A stretch of 64,000 bases of DNA from Jacaranda mimosifolia. Lineage: Eukaryota > Streptophyta > Magnoliopsida > Lamiales > Bignoniaceae. The notes below the pieces were generated by a model. That model saw nothing but the letters and a program-made list of their open reading frames with translations, was not told the origin of the DNA and ran no database searches. The stretch lies in NCBI GenBank assembly GCA_018894105.1, contig CM032131.1, positions 7,652,501 to 7,716,500 on the forward strand, read 5' to 3'. A program made the position numbers and the translations under genes. Below, piece after piece: positions 23,650 through 36,046 of the stretch; the first letter of the stretch is position 1; the number at the start of each line of letters is the position of its first letter.

Positions 23650-26410
23650 CATACATTATGCTCTCAATAGTGAAAGCATAAGGTATGTGGGACATACTCT
23701 GTCTCCCATTGTCAATCTGGGGGCTATAGACTTGGAGAGATGAATGCCATGTCCTATAAGAAGAAATCCCTTCTTGGATTCTTCCATACTAAACCTCTTT
23801 AGTATCTTGTCAATGTACGAGGTTTGGGATAGCCCTAGTATCCTCCCAGATCTATCTCTATAGATACGTATTCCTAATACGCAGGATGCTTCTCCCAAAT
23901 TCTTCATGGAGAATTGTGTAGATAACCACACTTTAGTAAATTCTAACATTCCTACTCATTCCCAATAAGAAGGATGTCATCGACATAAAGCACAATAAAT
24001 TGTACACTACTCCTACTAGCCTTCTTATACACATATGGTCCATACACATTTTTGACAAAGCCAAACGATTTGACTATTTTGTCAAAACGTATGTTCCAAC
24101 TTTGGGACGCTTGTTTGAGTCTATAAATAGATCTCTGGAGTTTGCAAACCTTTGTCTCACTCTCATTGGATGTAAAACCTTATGGTTGCTCCATATAGAT
24201 TTCTTCTTCAATGTCACCATTGAGGAAAGCGATTTTCATATCCATTTGCCATAGCTCATAGTTATAATATGTGATTATGGCAAGTAGAATCCGAATGGAC
24301 TTAGGCATAGCAACCGATGAAAAGGTTTTCGCAAAATCGATACCGGGTCTTAGAGTGTAACCTTTTGCTACTAGTCGCGCCTTAAAAGTCATCATTTCTC
24401 TATCTACTCCAAGCTCTCGCTTGTAGATCCACTTGCAACCAACATGAACTATTCCTATTGGTGGATCTACCAAAGTCTATACTTTGTTTGAGTACATGGA
24501 ATCCATTTCGGATCTCATGGTTTCAAGCCAACGTCCTGAATCTATGTCCAACATAGCTTCCTCATAGGTCTTTGGATCGCTATCCAATTGGCCCATTTCA
24601 TGAAGGAATCCGAACTTTTTAGGTTGCTTCTTGATTCAGTTCGACCTTCTCAGAGGTTGCGTGCAAGGCTTTTTGATATCTATTTGTTTCTATCGTTTGT
24701 GGGATTTCATGATCATCTTGAACTTCACTAAGTTCAACAACTACACCTTTTTCTATCTTATAGAATTTCCTTTTCTAAAAAGGTGGCGTTCCTCGAAACA
24801 AACACCTTTTGTTTCGAGGGATCATAGAAATAGTAATAACCCATAGACTATCTTGGGTATCCCACAAACTTGCACAAGGTGGATCTACTATCCAACTTAT
24901 CTCCCACTGTCCGTCTCACGTAGGCAGGAGATCCCCAAACCTTGATATATTGGTAAGAGGGTGCTTTGCCATACCATATCTCATATAATATTTTGGCACC
25001 GACTTTGAAGGTACTATACTTAGTAACTTGACCATCGTCTATAAGGCATATCCCCTAAAGGATATAGGCACATCGAAGAAGCTCAATATGGAACGTACCA
25101 TGTCCAACAAGGTACGATTTCTCCTATTGGCTACTCTATTTGACTTGGGGTATGCTGGGTGGGGTCCATTGAGAGATAATCCCATTATCCTTTAGATAAT
25201 CCAAGAATTTGGTGCTCAAGTATTCTCTTCCTTGATCCGATTGAAGAGCTTTAATACTTAGCCCCAATTGCTTTTCTACTTCATTCCTATACACTTTGAA
25301 CTTTTCTAAGGCTTCAGACTTGTTCTTCATAAGAAACACGTGTCCAACTGACTATAATCATCGGTGAAGGTGATGAAGTAGGAATAGCCTTCTCTCCCAC
25401 TAACTCTTAGTGGTCCACAAACGTCATATGGATCAAATCCAAAAGACTTATGGAGCGCTCCGTTTGTCCTACAAAAGGAGCTTTGGTCATTTCTTTCCTT
25501 TAAACAAGATTCATAAATAGGAAGATCCTCAATGCTACTAACATTTAGCGCTTTGAGAGCTTCTAACTTGCTCCTCCTATTCTTAGAGGTATGACTAAGT
25601 CTTGCATGCCAAAGAATGACATCTTCTTGGATATCTACTTTCTTTACTTTGTTGAAAGTGCATTAGTGATGGTTGATGGTTGAGAATCCAATATGTATAA
25701 TCCTTTGTTAAGTGTACCACAAGAAATTAAAGAACCTATTCTTTAATACCTTCAATCTCTCATTTGATATAGAAGAATCAAATCCTTCACTATCCAAAAC
25801 AGGAATTTGAAATAATGTTCTCAACAATATATGGCACATAATAGCAAGGGTTCAATACAATTATAGAGTTCCCTAAGTCCAACTTATTATACTCCTTCGG
25901 CTTTGGTCACAACTCTTGTTCCTGAGCCAAGGCGGTGGATTATATCCACATCACTTAGTTTTATTCTTCTTTCTTATTCTTTGTACCAACTTACAAAGAT
26001 AAGAACCACATGCGATATCATATATCCATGAGGACGAATTTATCTTTAAATGCACTTCAAGAAAGTACATACCCTTCCAAAGGGTTGCAAGGTTTTCCTT
26101 GCAAAACGGCTTCCAATTGCCTATCTAGCCAAAGTAGAAACAAATAATATCAACTATTTCCTCTATAATCTTCTTGACTCCTCCGGATGCCTTTAATAGT
26201 TGTTTTCCCTTAGAGGAAGAACTTTACTTCCTTTTACCTCCATTTCTAGCACCCCTAGAGCCCATAGACTTGAGGAGGAAACAAGTGTCAAAGGTTTGCC
26301 CTTGTCATGGTAGTCTCCTTCTTGATCAACACTTTGATCAATAAAACTCGGTGAGGATGTGAGGATCAAATCCTCATAAAGATCATTGTCCATCACCACA
26401 TCCAAGTAGA
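23650..26410 (-). pseudogene. Copia gag-pol remnant (integrase, reverse transcriptase, zinc knuckle)
   Basis: Motifs in order along the minus strand: a worn CCHC knuckle with GNWKPFCKENLATLWKG (about 26080-26130); GAG-pre-integrase words; an integrase core with SEALEKFKVYRNEVEKQLG and SDQGREYLSTKFLDYLKD (25150-25330); RT with [17 protein letters not shown] and WQMDMKIAFLNGDIEEE (24180-24400); then IYRDRSGRILGLSQTSYID (about 23820-23880). RNase H is lost or unreadable to the left. Stops and frameshifts occur every few hundred bases. The wording resembles the Tork/Angela/TAR side of copia, but I cannot place the lineage by eye. Confidence 0.85.
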
Positions 26411-28765
26411 AAAAGCTTTTCCAAGCTTAATCATCTTTAGACCGTAGTTGATGACACATGACTTCGCATCTATCTTAGCTTGAAAAATCTCTTTTGACAC
26501 CATTAACCTCTCATACCTTGTTTTGCTTTACAACTCTTGCAAACTTTAACCAAGGTACTATTTATGTAATTTTGACACTTTTAAAGTTTGTAGATGCCAT
26601 CATGAGACTATGGGATAGGACGATCCTAAACCCAATTCGTGAACTCTTCACGTGTCTCTTGATCTATTTTTAATCCCGATGGGATTTGGAGCACCTTGAT
26701 ATAGGACTTCTATCAGTTTCTAGAAATCTAGAATGATTTTTGAGGTTAAGTCAATCGTGGAAGTTGGCCCGGTTGGTTTATTGGTTTCCAAAATAACGTT
26801 GAGTGGAACATTAAACTATTTTTGAGATTTCACAAATCCTCAAAGGCGAAAAAGAGAATACGCGTGTGATTGAATTTGATATTAAAAACATGTTTTATGG
26901 TCTTTCAAGCGTGTTTTCCTCCCACTATTTTATCCAATTCCTCACCCCTAGAAGAATTCGGGAAATCATATTTCCTAGGGAGAATCAAGATCCTAAGGAC
27001 TTGTAAGTGGATCCCCGCTTCGAGTGCCATCCACAAACAATCAAAAGGTAAGCGACACTTGCTAATTGCATCTCATGCAACTCTTGATATATTTTGCCTC
27101 ACTTTTCGTGTAGACACCCCGCTTTGAGTGCATCTACATTATTACTAAGTGTTAAGTCGTACCTACCAATCAAACTTTGATTTGAGACGGCTCCATGTCA
27201 TCCCCCGCTTCGAGTGCCAATGCATGGAGGTTCTCAAATCAAAGGTGCATCATATGCTAAATATATGCTCAGGGCTTTCTTCCTAAGTGTGACCCATGCG
27301 TCGAGTGCCATCACATAAATTCGGTAATGTCGTCATGGCGTATACTATTGGTAGAAGGCTTGGATTAATTAAAACTCTTTTAATTTGTATCCATTTCGAC
27401 TTAATATTTGAAAAGCATTTAGACATTCTAAGTGAAGGGTTTTTGCTTGCAAAGATCTCATCATTTTATCTTCTTATTTAGGTTTTCTATATCCTAACCA
27501 TGCATTTCATACATCAATAGGATATGAAAAGCTAAAATAAATAAATGCGCCTAGCATGCTCCTATGGTGGATGACCATGAGCCTAACCAAGTGTGCACTT
27601 AGAGCCATAGGTGCACCACTTAGTTGATTTTAGGTGGGTTGATTAAATCTAGCTATTACATGAGTGTATCCCATACATTCATGGGCCTTCAAAAAGTCTC
27701 CATGCCCCCAAGGTCTCCTTTGCTCCATGTAACTTTTACATGAGAAAGAAATCCTCACTCTTAGTGATTCTACTTGCATAACATTTACAAGGTAGAAATA
27801 AAGAGGCGTGGAAGCCTCAATTTAATACAACCCATTTCAACAACTTGAAACAAATAAAATCAATATTAAAGGCTCATGATCATCCTCATTCATTCATCAT
27901 TCATCATTCATTCAACAATTAAATGAACAATAAACAATGCTAGAGTTAACAATTAATTCCAACAATTAAATGCTTTTCTCATAACAAGCATAACACTTAT
28001 GCAAATATTGGAGATAAACTTTAACAAGATTTAAGGAGCTTGAAAAATGTCAAACATTATATTGAGAACTTGCACAACACTTGTGCATCCATAACACATG
28101 ATTTAACATCATTTCTAGTCACCAAAGGAGCCCAAAAATTGCACAAAAACTCACCCAACCCATGACCGGGCACTGCTGGCCTTGCAAGCACATGGCTGGG
28201 CAGTTAGTTTCAATCACAGCCCTGCCAATGTGCACCAAAGCCGGCAGCAGCCCCTGTTTTTGGTCAAAGGCAAGTTAGGCCATTTTGGCTCAACTTTTGT
28301 GCACCAAAAATGATAGAAATCATTCTAAATATTAAATCACACATTATGGACCAATTTACAGATCTAAAACACATTTTAAAACTGAAAATTTAAGTGCTCA
28401 ATCAAGCTTCGAAAATCAAGTTCAGGTAAGAATTGTATTCTTCAAAAATCTCCAACAAAACTCCAATCACATTGGATCCAAAAATGACAAAAACTCTTGA
28501 TCAATCATCAACATGCTATATCATTATATAACATCAATAAATGCTAAATCAACATTCAACATTTATCACTATGAATTGAAACATACTAAAACAGGAATCA
28601 ACACTTAAATCACATAAAAGCATGCTTTCAATTCATCAAGCAATAGAGCCACAAGCATCATCAACCAAACACTCCAATCCATGGCTTGAATCAATTATTT
28701 GGTGATATTGATCAATTCATCACATGAATCAATCAAACGATAATCCAAAACATAGCATGAAAAAG
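26411..28765 (-). other. Leader and gag-proximal region of the nested copia element
   Basis: No continuous gag frame is visible. About 27001-27320 holds four related hairpins, listed separately. 27880-28740 is a low-complexity, A/C-rich stretch with many ATCATTCA- and CAACA-like words. It is bounded on the right by the primer-binding site. Confidence 0.6.
27003..27315 (-). other. Four hairpins sharing one loop sequence with unrelated self-complementary stems
   Basis: H1: GTGGAT (27007-27012) pairs with ATCCAC (27029-27034). H2: TGTAGA (27109-27114) with TCTACA (27133-27138). H3: CTCCATG (27191-27197) with CATGGAG (27223-27229), plus an outer TTTGATTTGAG (27176-27186) with CTCAAATCAAA (27233-27243). 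H4: TGTGA (27288-27292) with TCACA (27311-27315). The loops share the core cccgcttcgagtgcc, or a close variant, while the stems share no sequence with each other. That is the pattern expected when structure is kept and stem sequence is free to change. Function unknown. Confidence 0.8.
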
Positions 28766-28777
28766 GCTCCGATACCA
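28766..28777 (-). other. Primer-binding site (initiator-Met tRNA type)
   Basis: The minus strand reads TGGTATCGGAGC two bases after the 5' LTR, one base from the usual copia site TGGTATCAGAGC complementary to the 3' end of initiator tRNA-Met. It fixes the direction of the element. Confidence 0.93.
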
Positions 28778-28779
28778 CT

Positions 28780-30991
28780 TGAAAGCAAGAGTAGCATGAG
28801 GATCCATAAATCAAAACTTCATAAGCTTGAACATAACTAAGCTACTCAAGCTATTAAGGATATATTCATGCTATAGATCTAGATTAGGATGAAGAATTAC
28901 CTCTTGTAACTCAAAAATAGGGAGAAGATCAACTATCTCTCACGAATCCAGAAACTGTCTAGAACTGGCACAACGGAAAGATGACAATGTTTGCCCAGGC
29001 TATACTACTCAAAAAATTACTAAATTAAATTAGAAACACCTGCACACATAGGGGAATCTACTACGAAAAATTGGATCCAAAAATACTTCTGGATCGCTCC
29101 AAAAAAAATTCATCAACCGGAAGCTGCTGCAAGTGGATCTCCAAAACTGATCAAGTCAAATGACTTGCCTCTATTGATATGATTCACACACCAAAAAATC
29201 TTCGAATTTCCCCTCAGTAGAAGCTGAGTAGAGAGGAGAAAATGAGGTAGAGGAGGCCAATTTCAGGTTGGGAAGAAGAAGAAATGCAAAGCTTCAACTC
29301 ATGATGCAATGCATGGAGAGAGAGATTTTGGAGGGAATGCAAGAATCTAATTCTCACATTTTCAGCAGCTAATTTCAAATTTTGCATGCTCTCTATATCT
29401 ATATGTAGAGGGTGGAAGGTGTGATGCTAGTTTGCATCACACTTTCCTCAAGGTGACCGCCCAAGTGGCATGCCAAGTTGGCAAAATTCAAATTCAAGTC
29501 TTATTTAAATTTCAAGTGGATTTCAATTTCATTTGGAATCTAATTTCAAATTAATTAAGATGCTAATTTAAATGAACACTTCATTTAAATATTTCCTCCA
29601 AATTGTATTCTTCCCATTAATTAAATTAAATACTTTAATTTAATTAATTAAACTTTGATTTAACTCTTAAATCAAACAAGCTTAACTTTTAAACTTAAAT
29701 TAGTCAACTTAACTCTTTAAGTCAACTTGTCTAATTGATGGTCAATATGGTACCAAATAATTAACTCATTAATTATTGGTCTAATTTAACACTTAAATTA
29801 ATCAAACCAAAATTGATCGTTGGATTGGACCCTTGAAAATTGGTCACCAAAAGGTGAGTTTTCTAACACTTAGAAAATTGCTCTACCAATTTTGGAAGCT
29901 ATTTAGCTTTTGTGCGTGACCCAATAGGTTCTACCATTCATTGGACATGGGCTCACAACTCTTTGTGACTTTTGAATATCTTATATTCATTTTAGTTTAA
30001 AACTCCTTGTAAACTAATTGACTCAATTCAATTAATTTCATTAATTGAAGACCCAATCTCCATGGTCGATGTCCAACCTCAAGCCCATGGAGCCCAACTA
30101 GTTGGCTGAAATGAATATTTTGGAGAACCTTCATAGCTTCATGAGTATCATGCAAATACGGTCCTTCCATCTCCTGTCTCCTGAAAGAGGCCTAGGGCAA
30201 GATATTTGCCGGCTCTTTAACAGCCTTGATACTATATCTCTATTCTCAATGTTCGATTCCCTTGTGTGACCTCACCTTTAGAAAACTCCTTTTCCAAATT
30301 GTCACACTACCTTGCGTAAGGATTTCTTGAAATCGATCATTATAGAACACATAGGAGATGCACTCGCCCTTCACAAAAGCAAGGAGTCGGATTTCATCTT
30401 GAATCTCACAAACCTCCGTGCAAAGTAGCTCATACCCAACCTCAACCCGAAAGACCCGCTAAGTGGTCAAGGAAGAGTCAAAGCATGAGGACCGGACACA
30501 AGGTTACCATGGATCCTCAGGTCAGAGGACTAATAATATGCACTAGTGTAAGCTAGAGAATTAACCACTACCGACTATCCACTATGGCTATCTAGTGGAT
30601 TCTCCGGAGGGTCTTCAGTGCCTTATTCTCCAACAAGCACCCACTAATATACACTCGTATCTCATACAGATTGCTCATGGAATGGAGCAATATCCAACTC
30701 TTGGATTTATGCATCGTTAGTGTAAGTCTATCTTGATCTTAGATGCCCCGTCTCGTAAGATCCTATGACTTGGAAGATTTAAGATAATGACTATGTAAGA
30801 CTTATTCCATGGTCACCGAACCAATTCCCGTAGTCATGTGTGATCTAAGGGCCCCATCCAAATGCAAGTGAAGTAATATAAATCATAAGATAAAGGTGGC
30901 CATATAAAGAATATCATTCAATCAAGATTGTTTTACAAGGAAATAGCTTTTCAAGTCCAATCATATTGGCTTGCCGGGCACTATTCCAACA
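28780..30991 (-). repeat. 5' LTR of the nested copia element (family A)
   Basis: Begins tgaaagcaagagtagc and ends ctattccaaca on the plus strand; read on the minus strand it starts TGTTGGAATAG. It pairs with 20794-23016. It would hold the promoter. Confidence 0.93.
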
Positions 30992-31800
30992 TATATATGT
31001 ATGTAACTCTAGCTGCCATGGCAGCCATGATATGGGGGGGATGAGGTTTGGTGTGGGGTTTTTTATTATATATATATTATATCAACTTATATGTATGTAT
31101 TAATATATATTATATATTATAAATACTAAATATTATTTAATCTTGATCATCTGTTTTTTAAAAAAATCCAACAGTTGATTATTGAGTGTATTACGGTCTT
31201 TTTATGTATAAAAAATCTTGAATACTTGCAGTCAAGGAATGTGCAACTCACTCCACGCCTAGAAGGGGTTTTTAGCTTGATTTTAGAGAACATAAGGTGC
31301 ATTTTCGTATTTTTTTTTATAGAGTGTTTTTCGCCTATTTTGATTATCACATGGAGGTTATTTACAATTCTCCTTGAGTTTTAGGCATGTTAGAACATGT
31401 GTAAAGATTATTATGCTATAAGATATTTAAAGTATAATGTTTCCAATTGTTTGCAAGTAAATATGTTTTATATATTGAATTTTAGGGATGCTAGTATGTA
31501 TTAATTTTATTTACATAAAATTTGAGTTGTTTTAATTTATGTAGCATTTTAATTGGATAAATTAGGATGAATTAGGTTTGAAGTTGTTTCCAATTATGAG
31601 GGTTGAATTTAAGATTTAAATTTTTGTGAATTGTTCAATTACTTAGGTTAAATTGTTTAATAGATATATTATTAGGATTTAAGTTTGTTTCAACTAGTTA
31701 GAGTTCAATTTAGAATTTAAAATTTGGCAAATTGTTCAATTAGTTAGGTCATATTGTTCAATTAATGTTTTATTTGGGTTTGAATTTGTTTGAAATTATA

Positions 31801-34800
31801 GCACCTAGCCTAGGAGGTGTCTACTTCGGGCTGAGGTGCTAATCGAATTTTATTCACATTAATTCAAAATAAAATACACAGCTCCAAAATATTCAATTTA
31901 AATAGTTCCATAAAAACTCAAAATCATTTATTCTAACTTACTATTACATTCCGCTATGCATCATTCCACAAGGGCTATAAAACCATTACCCAATTACTAG
32001 CACCACAAATCCGCATCTGCGTAATATTTACATCAATAGTAACTGAGTTCAAACTTAACATTCCTGATATATTACTCTCGATATATAACATATACCATCC
32101 ATCATCAGATTATATAACTTTGCAAGCTCTTGTTACATAATAGATACAAAAGTCCTATACAACTGATTCGTAAAGTCATTAAGACCAAGGCAAAATTCAA
32201 ACTTAGCAAATTTTACATGCCAAGTTCAACAACCTAATACAACTAGCGACCTGCCTGCAAAACTATGTACGCTATATATAGATGTGCAAATGGAGTGCTT
32301 GTTGACCATTAATGCCTATCTGGGGAAAATAACCAAAAACATACATGAGGTATAAGTCCTAAGTACTTAATGAGGAGTTAGAGGCAAGGAAAGACACTCA
32401 AGTGATAGTTTTGTAAAACCATAGATAGGAAAGATAATCCTTCAAATGAAATCAACAAAACTAACTGAAAGAGATCAGAATCAGTCATGCAGTACTGAAA
32501 ACATACAAGGGTGGAAATTATAATGTAATTCATCAAACATAAATGATATAATGGGACTTGTCAACAAGATTAAGGTCAAGTAATCAAAAGGAGATGTTGT
32601 TGGTGGTCTCCAACCTCATGACTCCCCATAACATATCAAAGAGGGTTTTCTTGCTCCTCCATTGCTAGAGTGATTAGCTCGGCATATCAACACACACATA
32701 TACACATACGACATAGCCAACTATATGTCAATCCCTCACTCATGATCAGCTAATCTCCAACTGCCATAAGATAGGATCACTAGTGGGTACTAGCCAGGAA
32801 AATAGCCATCGTCGGTCCATTCTGCCTGGTCGTCTTTCCAAACCTGGTCCTGGGGCCCAAAACTCCCCAAGGGCTACCAACAAAACAAATAAGTACTAAC
32901 AATGAAATAGAAGTCAACATTTTATCAATAGGTCGTTGTGACTGTTTCAATAACAATACGCATAATAAGTTCAAATGAATAAAGCAGTGGGTCAACAAGA
33001 CCTTTCACATAACAATACAGAACAATGATTAGAGAATTGGTCGACATGACCATATCGATAACAATTTCAATAGAGGATCAGTAACAAATATGGAATCGAC
33101 AAGGCTGAGGGGTTCAAGAGACAAGATAATGTAATGCAATTGAAAGTCCTGAATATCAGGATGATCGCAAATAGGCACACAAAATTAGAGGAGGCACAAT
33201 TTAAGAATAATAAAGGTTATTCATTTCCCAGAAATGAAATAGGCTATAAGCTCATCTTAAGTCTCAAAGTCCACACCAGATGTCCTTTGCCAATTAGGGT
33301 AGTTCGTGTCCTCACCACCTAGTATCAGTAAAGTGTAACATAAGTATTGATACTATGTTGTAGCAATTTTACGTGCAATTACAGTTATTCGTGTGCTTAA
33401 ATTATGCTAATATCCTTAATCTCTTGCGAGGCACCCCTATTGCCCTAATTCTTGTACCGACATGCCTATCTATGATACCAGATCCGTCACACATTCATGT
33501 TGTTAAGGGGATTATAGGTTTATTTCGAATCCCTTTCATAATTTAACATCCTAAGCATGCCCTCCAGTCAAACAATATCAATTAAACATTCCACCGATTT
33601 TAGGCTAGTATTTTATTTTCAGTAATACTACTTATTTTAATATTCCTAGCCCAACACTAATAAATTTATGTTATCCTTATGAATTTCGTATATATCTTTC
33701 TATAACAACCAGTCCTTATTTTTAGTCCAAAGTTTTGAATTCTTAAATGTATCAATTAGTTTAGTTAATGGTAATTAGCTCCTTATATCACTCTAAATAT
33801 CACTTTATAACTAAAATCATACCCAATCATTCCAGTCCATAGTTACAATTCAGTCCAATTAACTTAAACTTACATCAATAATCAGCTTAACATTTTAACC
33901 AAACTAAATCAGGAAACATATAATCATTTACCTATAATCTTGAATTTAATATTCTAAGTCGATGATAAATAAATCTAGGCTATCCGTACGATTTTACTTA
34001 TTTTCTATTAACAATTTATCCTTACAATGCTACACAATTTAGGTTCTCTAATTCTACCAATCAACTTAATTAATGATAATTATCTCCTAATTAATAATTC
34101 CAGTCCACATCACTTATAGACAAATTTTATGTTCAATCTACAGCTTACAATTACACATTTTGGTCTAATAATGGATATTTCATATCAAAATTAACCTAAT
34201 AACTTAACTAAATTAAATCTAGGAATTAATTTAATCGATCAATCAGAATTTTACCTAATTGACCGAATCCGAGGCCAAATCACCACTCGATAATAGCCTA
34301 CATACCTATGGATCACAACCTTGATGAAACTGGTGGCCAGTCACTAGAGCGCCACGCCGGAACTTGGTTTGGCCACCACTAAAAGATGCGTCTTGCTACA
34401 TTAATAAAAACCCCCAATTCAATTTTATGCTCCATCATCATCTTGCCGTATAATTTGGCGATAAACAGTGCATCTCCACCATGCATTTCCACTCCATTTT
34501 TGCTTACTGTAGTGGTCCATACCCAAAATTGGAAGTACCTATAGGTTCCTCTAGCCAAAACCATCATAACCTACCTCTTGTTTGTGGGTTTCCACCGTCA
34601 AAACAGCAGCGCCCGCCACCATCGCCACGAAGCTTCTTTTGGTGCTCAATTCTCACTGACTCACTGGTTGCTTCTCTATGAATCTGGTACCATTGTGATT
34701 GCCATAACGAGAGAAGGGCAATGATACGTTAGTATTTTCAGGTCAATGGTGAGGAGTAATGTGAAGGAAGAGAGGCTGGGCTGCAATGTGAGAATTAAGC

Positions 34801-35215
34801 AAAGTGTAGAGGTCCTTTCATAGTATTAAGTTTTTGAAATTCCAATTTGACCCCTGGAACTTCTTCGTCGTTTGCGATTCAGTCCAGAACTCTTCTACTA
34901 CTCATATTTTGACCCTCTAGCTTTTGAGTGCCTCACATTCACCCCCTGACTTTTCAATTGAACCCTTTAGCTTTCTTTTTCTTACACATTGACCCTATGT
35001 AATTTTCAATTTGTGCAATTAAGTCCTTATTTTATTAATTTTAGGTCTCTATAATTTTTCAACATCACGCTAATGCCCAAATTAGTTTAAGTACGATTTC
35101 TTAAGGCCTATCTAGATTTTATTATTATCATTATTATTTTAAAATCTTAATACTCTAATTTAATTTGTAAATTTTTGAAATCTAATGAAAATTTTGATAC
35201 CCACGGATCGAGGCA
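31801..35215 (-). mobile_element. 3.4-kb LTR-like insertion without coding capacity (solo LTR or LARD-like)
   Basis: Sequence with CACTA-interior character on either side is interrupted by a block of different composition flanked by ttata at 31796-31800 and 35216-35220. On the minus strand it starts TGCCTCGATCC, a proper LTR-type TG start, but ends GGCTAGGTGC, not CA. Internal features such as gcctatctggggaaaa and tggggcccaaaactcccc resemble long plant gypsy LTRs, from memory only. No protein motif was found. Alternatives are a large non-autonomous retrotransposon or an unrelated insertion. Confidence 0.5.
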
Positions 35216-36046
35216 TTATAGAAATAGTTTACGGTTCCTTTTTTAAATGATATCCATTATGTTACAAATGTTATATTTCTGTGAACATTAAGCATGTGTT
35301 AGGTGCATAGTTAGATAGAATTGGTAGTTAGGAAGGAGGATCGGAACTGGTGAAATCGGGTGGAGTCTTCCCATGTGTTGCTATTGGTTTCTGATTGCTT
35401 GCATGTCTTGAAGTTAGAAGGGGATATGATGTATTACATTAATGTTGTTTTATTGATTTATTTTATTTTATTTTTTTATTTTTTAAAATTTTGGATTCTT
35501 ATATGTTAGGGGAAACTCTGTTCGATTTTTTTCCATTTATGCTCTTTTATTACTTGCATGTCTTGAAGTTATAAAGGGATGTGATATATTATATGGATGT
35601 TAAGGGAATTTTTTTTATTGATTTATTTGATTTTCTATTTTTTTTTTCAAAATTTTGGATTCTTATATGTTAAGGGAAACTCTATTCGATTTTTTTCATT
35701 ATATGTTCTTTATTTAACCAATATTAAATGGATTTAAATGCCTCGAATAAATTATAGATACGAACAGTAGAATGATAAATTAGAGGTATGAAAATGGATA
35801 TTGACAATATCAATTATATTGGCATATATGTCTATATCCAATTAATGTACAAGAAGACTGAAAAAAAAAATTCTAATGGATTTTAGTGGGAAATGAATTG
35901 GAGAATTTTTTGGTGGAATTCTAATGGAAACGTATTGAAAAATAATTGCAAGAAAGGTTTTTTTGGCACAAAAAATTCAATTAGAAATCCATTGAAAATT
36001 TGTCATTTTGTTTGGTATCCATCAGAAATTGAGTGTTTTTTTAGTG

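Larger units (their letters stand above)
20794..30991 (-). mobile_element. Full-length Ty1/copia element (family A), 10.2 kb, nested in Mutator-like copy A
   Basis: Two LTRs of about 2.2 kb (20794-23016 and 28780-30991) bound the element; each starts TG and ends CA. The 5-bp duplication tatat flanks it at 20789-20793 and 30992-30996. A primer-binding site lies beside the right LTR and a purine tract beside the left one, so transcription runs right to left. The internal region carries decayed gag-pol remnants on the minus strand. The LTRs are still very alike apart from small indels (for example about 15 bases near 29420), so the insertion is fairly recent, yet pol is badly broken. It may have moved in trans. 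Confidence 0.93.
19913..31375. mobile_element. Mutator-like element, copy A (split by a copia element)
   Basis: Long imperfect terminal inverted repeats: the left begins GGGAGAATTGCAAAGAACCC, and the complement of the right contains GGAGAATTGTAAATAACC. Both continue with ATGTGATAATCAAAATAGG and GAAAAAC. Flanks are gaattttag (19904-19912) and gagttttag (31376-31384), a 9-bp duplication with one mismatch, the size typical of Mutator-like elements. Without the nested copia element it is about 1.26 kb and non-coding. Its body is a G-rich/AT-rich minisatellite. Copy B of the same family is at 40797-43219 in the opposite orientation. Confidence 0.75.
19272..36046. mobile_element. Small non-autonomous CACTA element, interrupted by two insertions
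   Basis: The left end at 19272 is CACTATAAAACTCAC; the complement of the right end is CACTAAAAAAACACTC. Both ends continue into repeats built from TTCCATxGAAAATT-like words (19300-19560 and 35860-36030), typical CACTA subterminal structure. Flanking triplets are tgt (19269-19271) and tgg (36047-36049), a 2/3 match. After removing the Mutator-like element and the 3.4-kb insertion it is about 1.9 kb with no transposase. CT-rich sequence at 19570-19800 could be a retained 5' leader. Confidence 0.68.
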
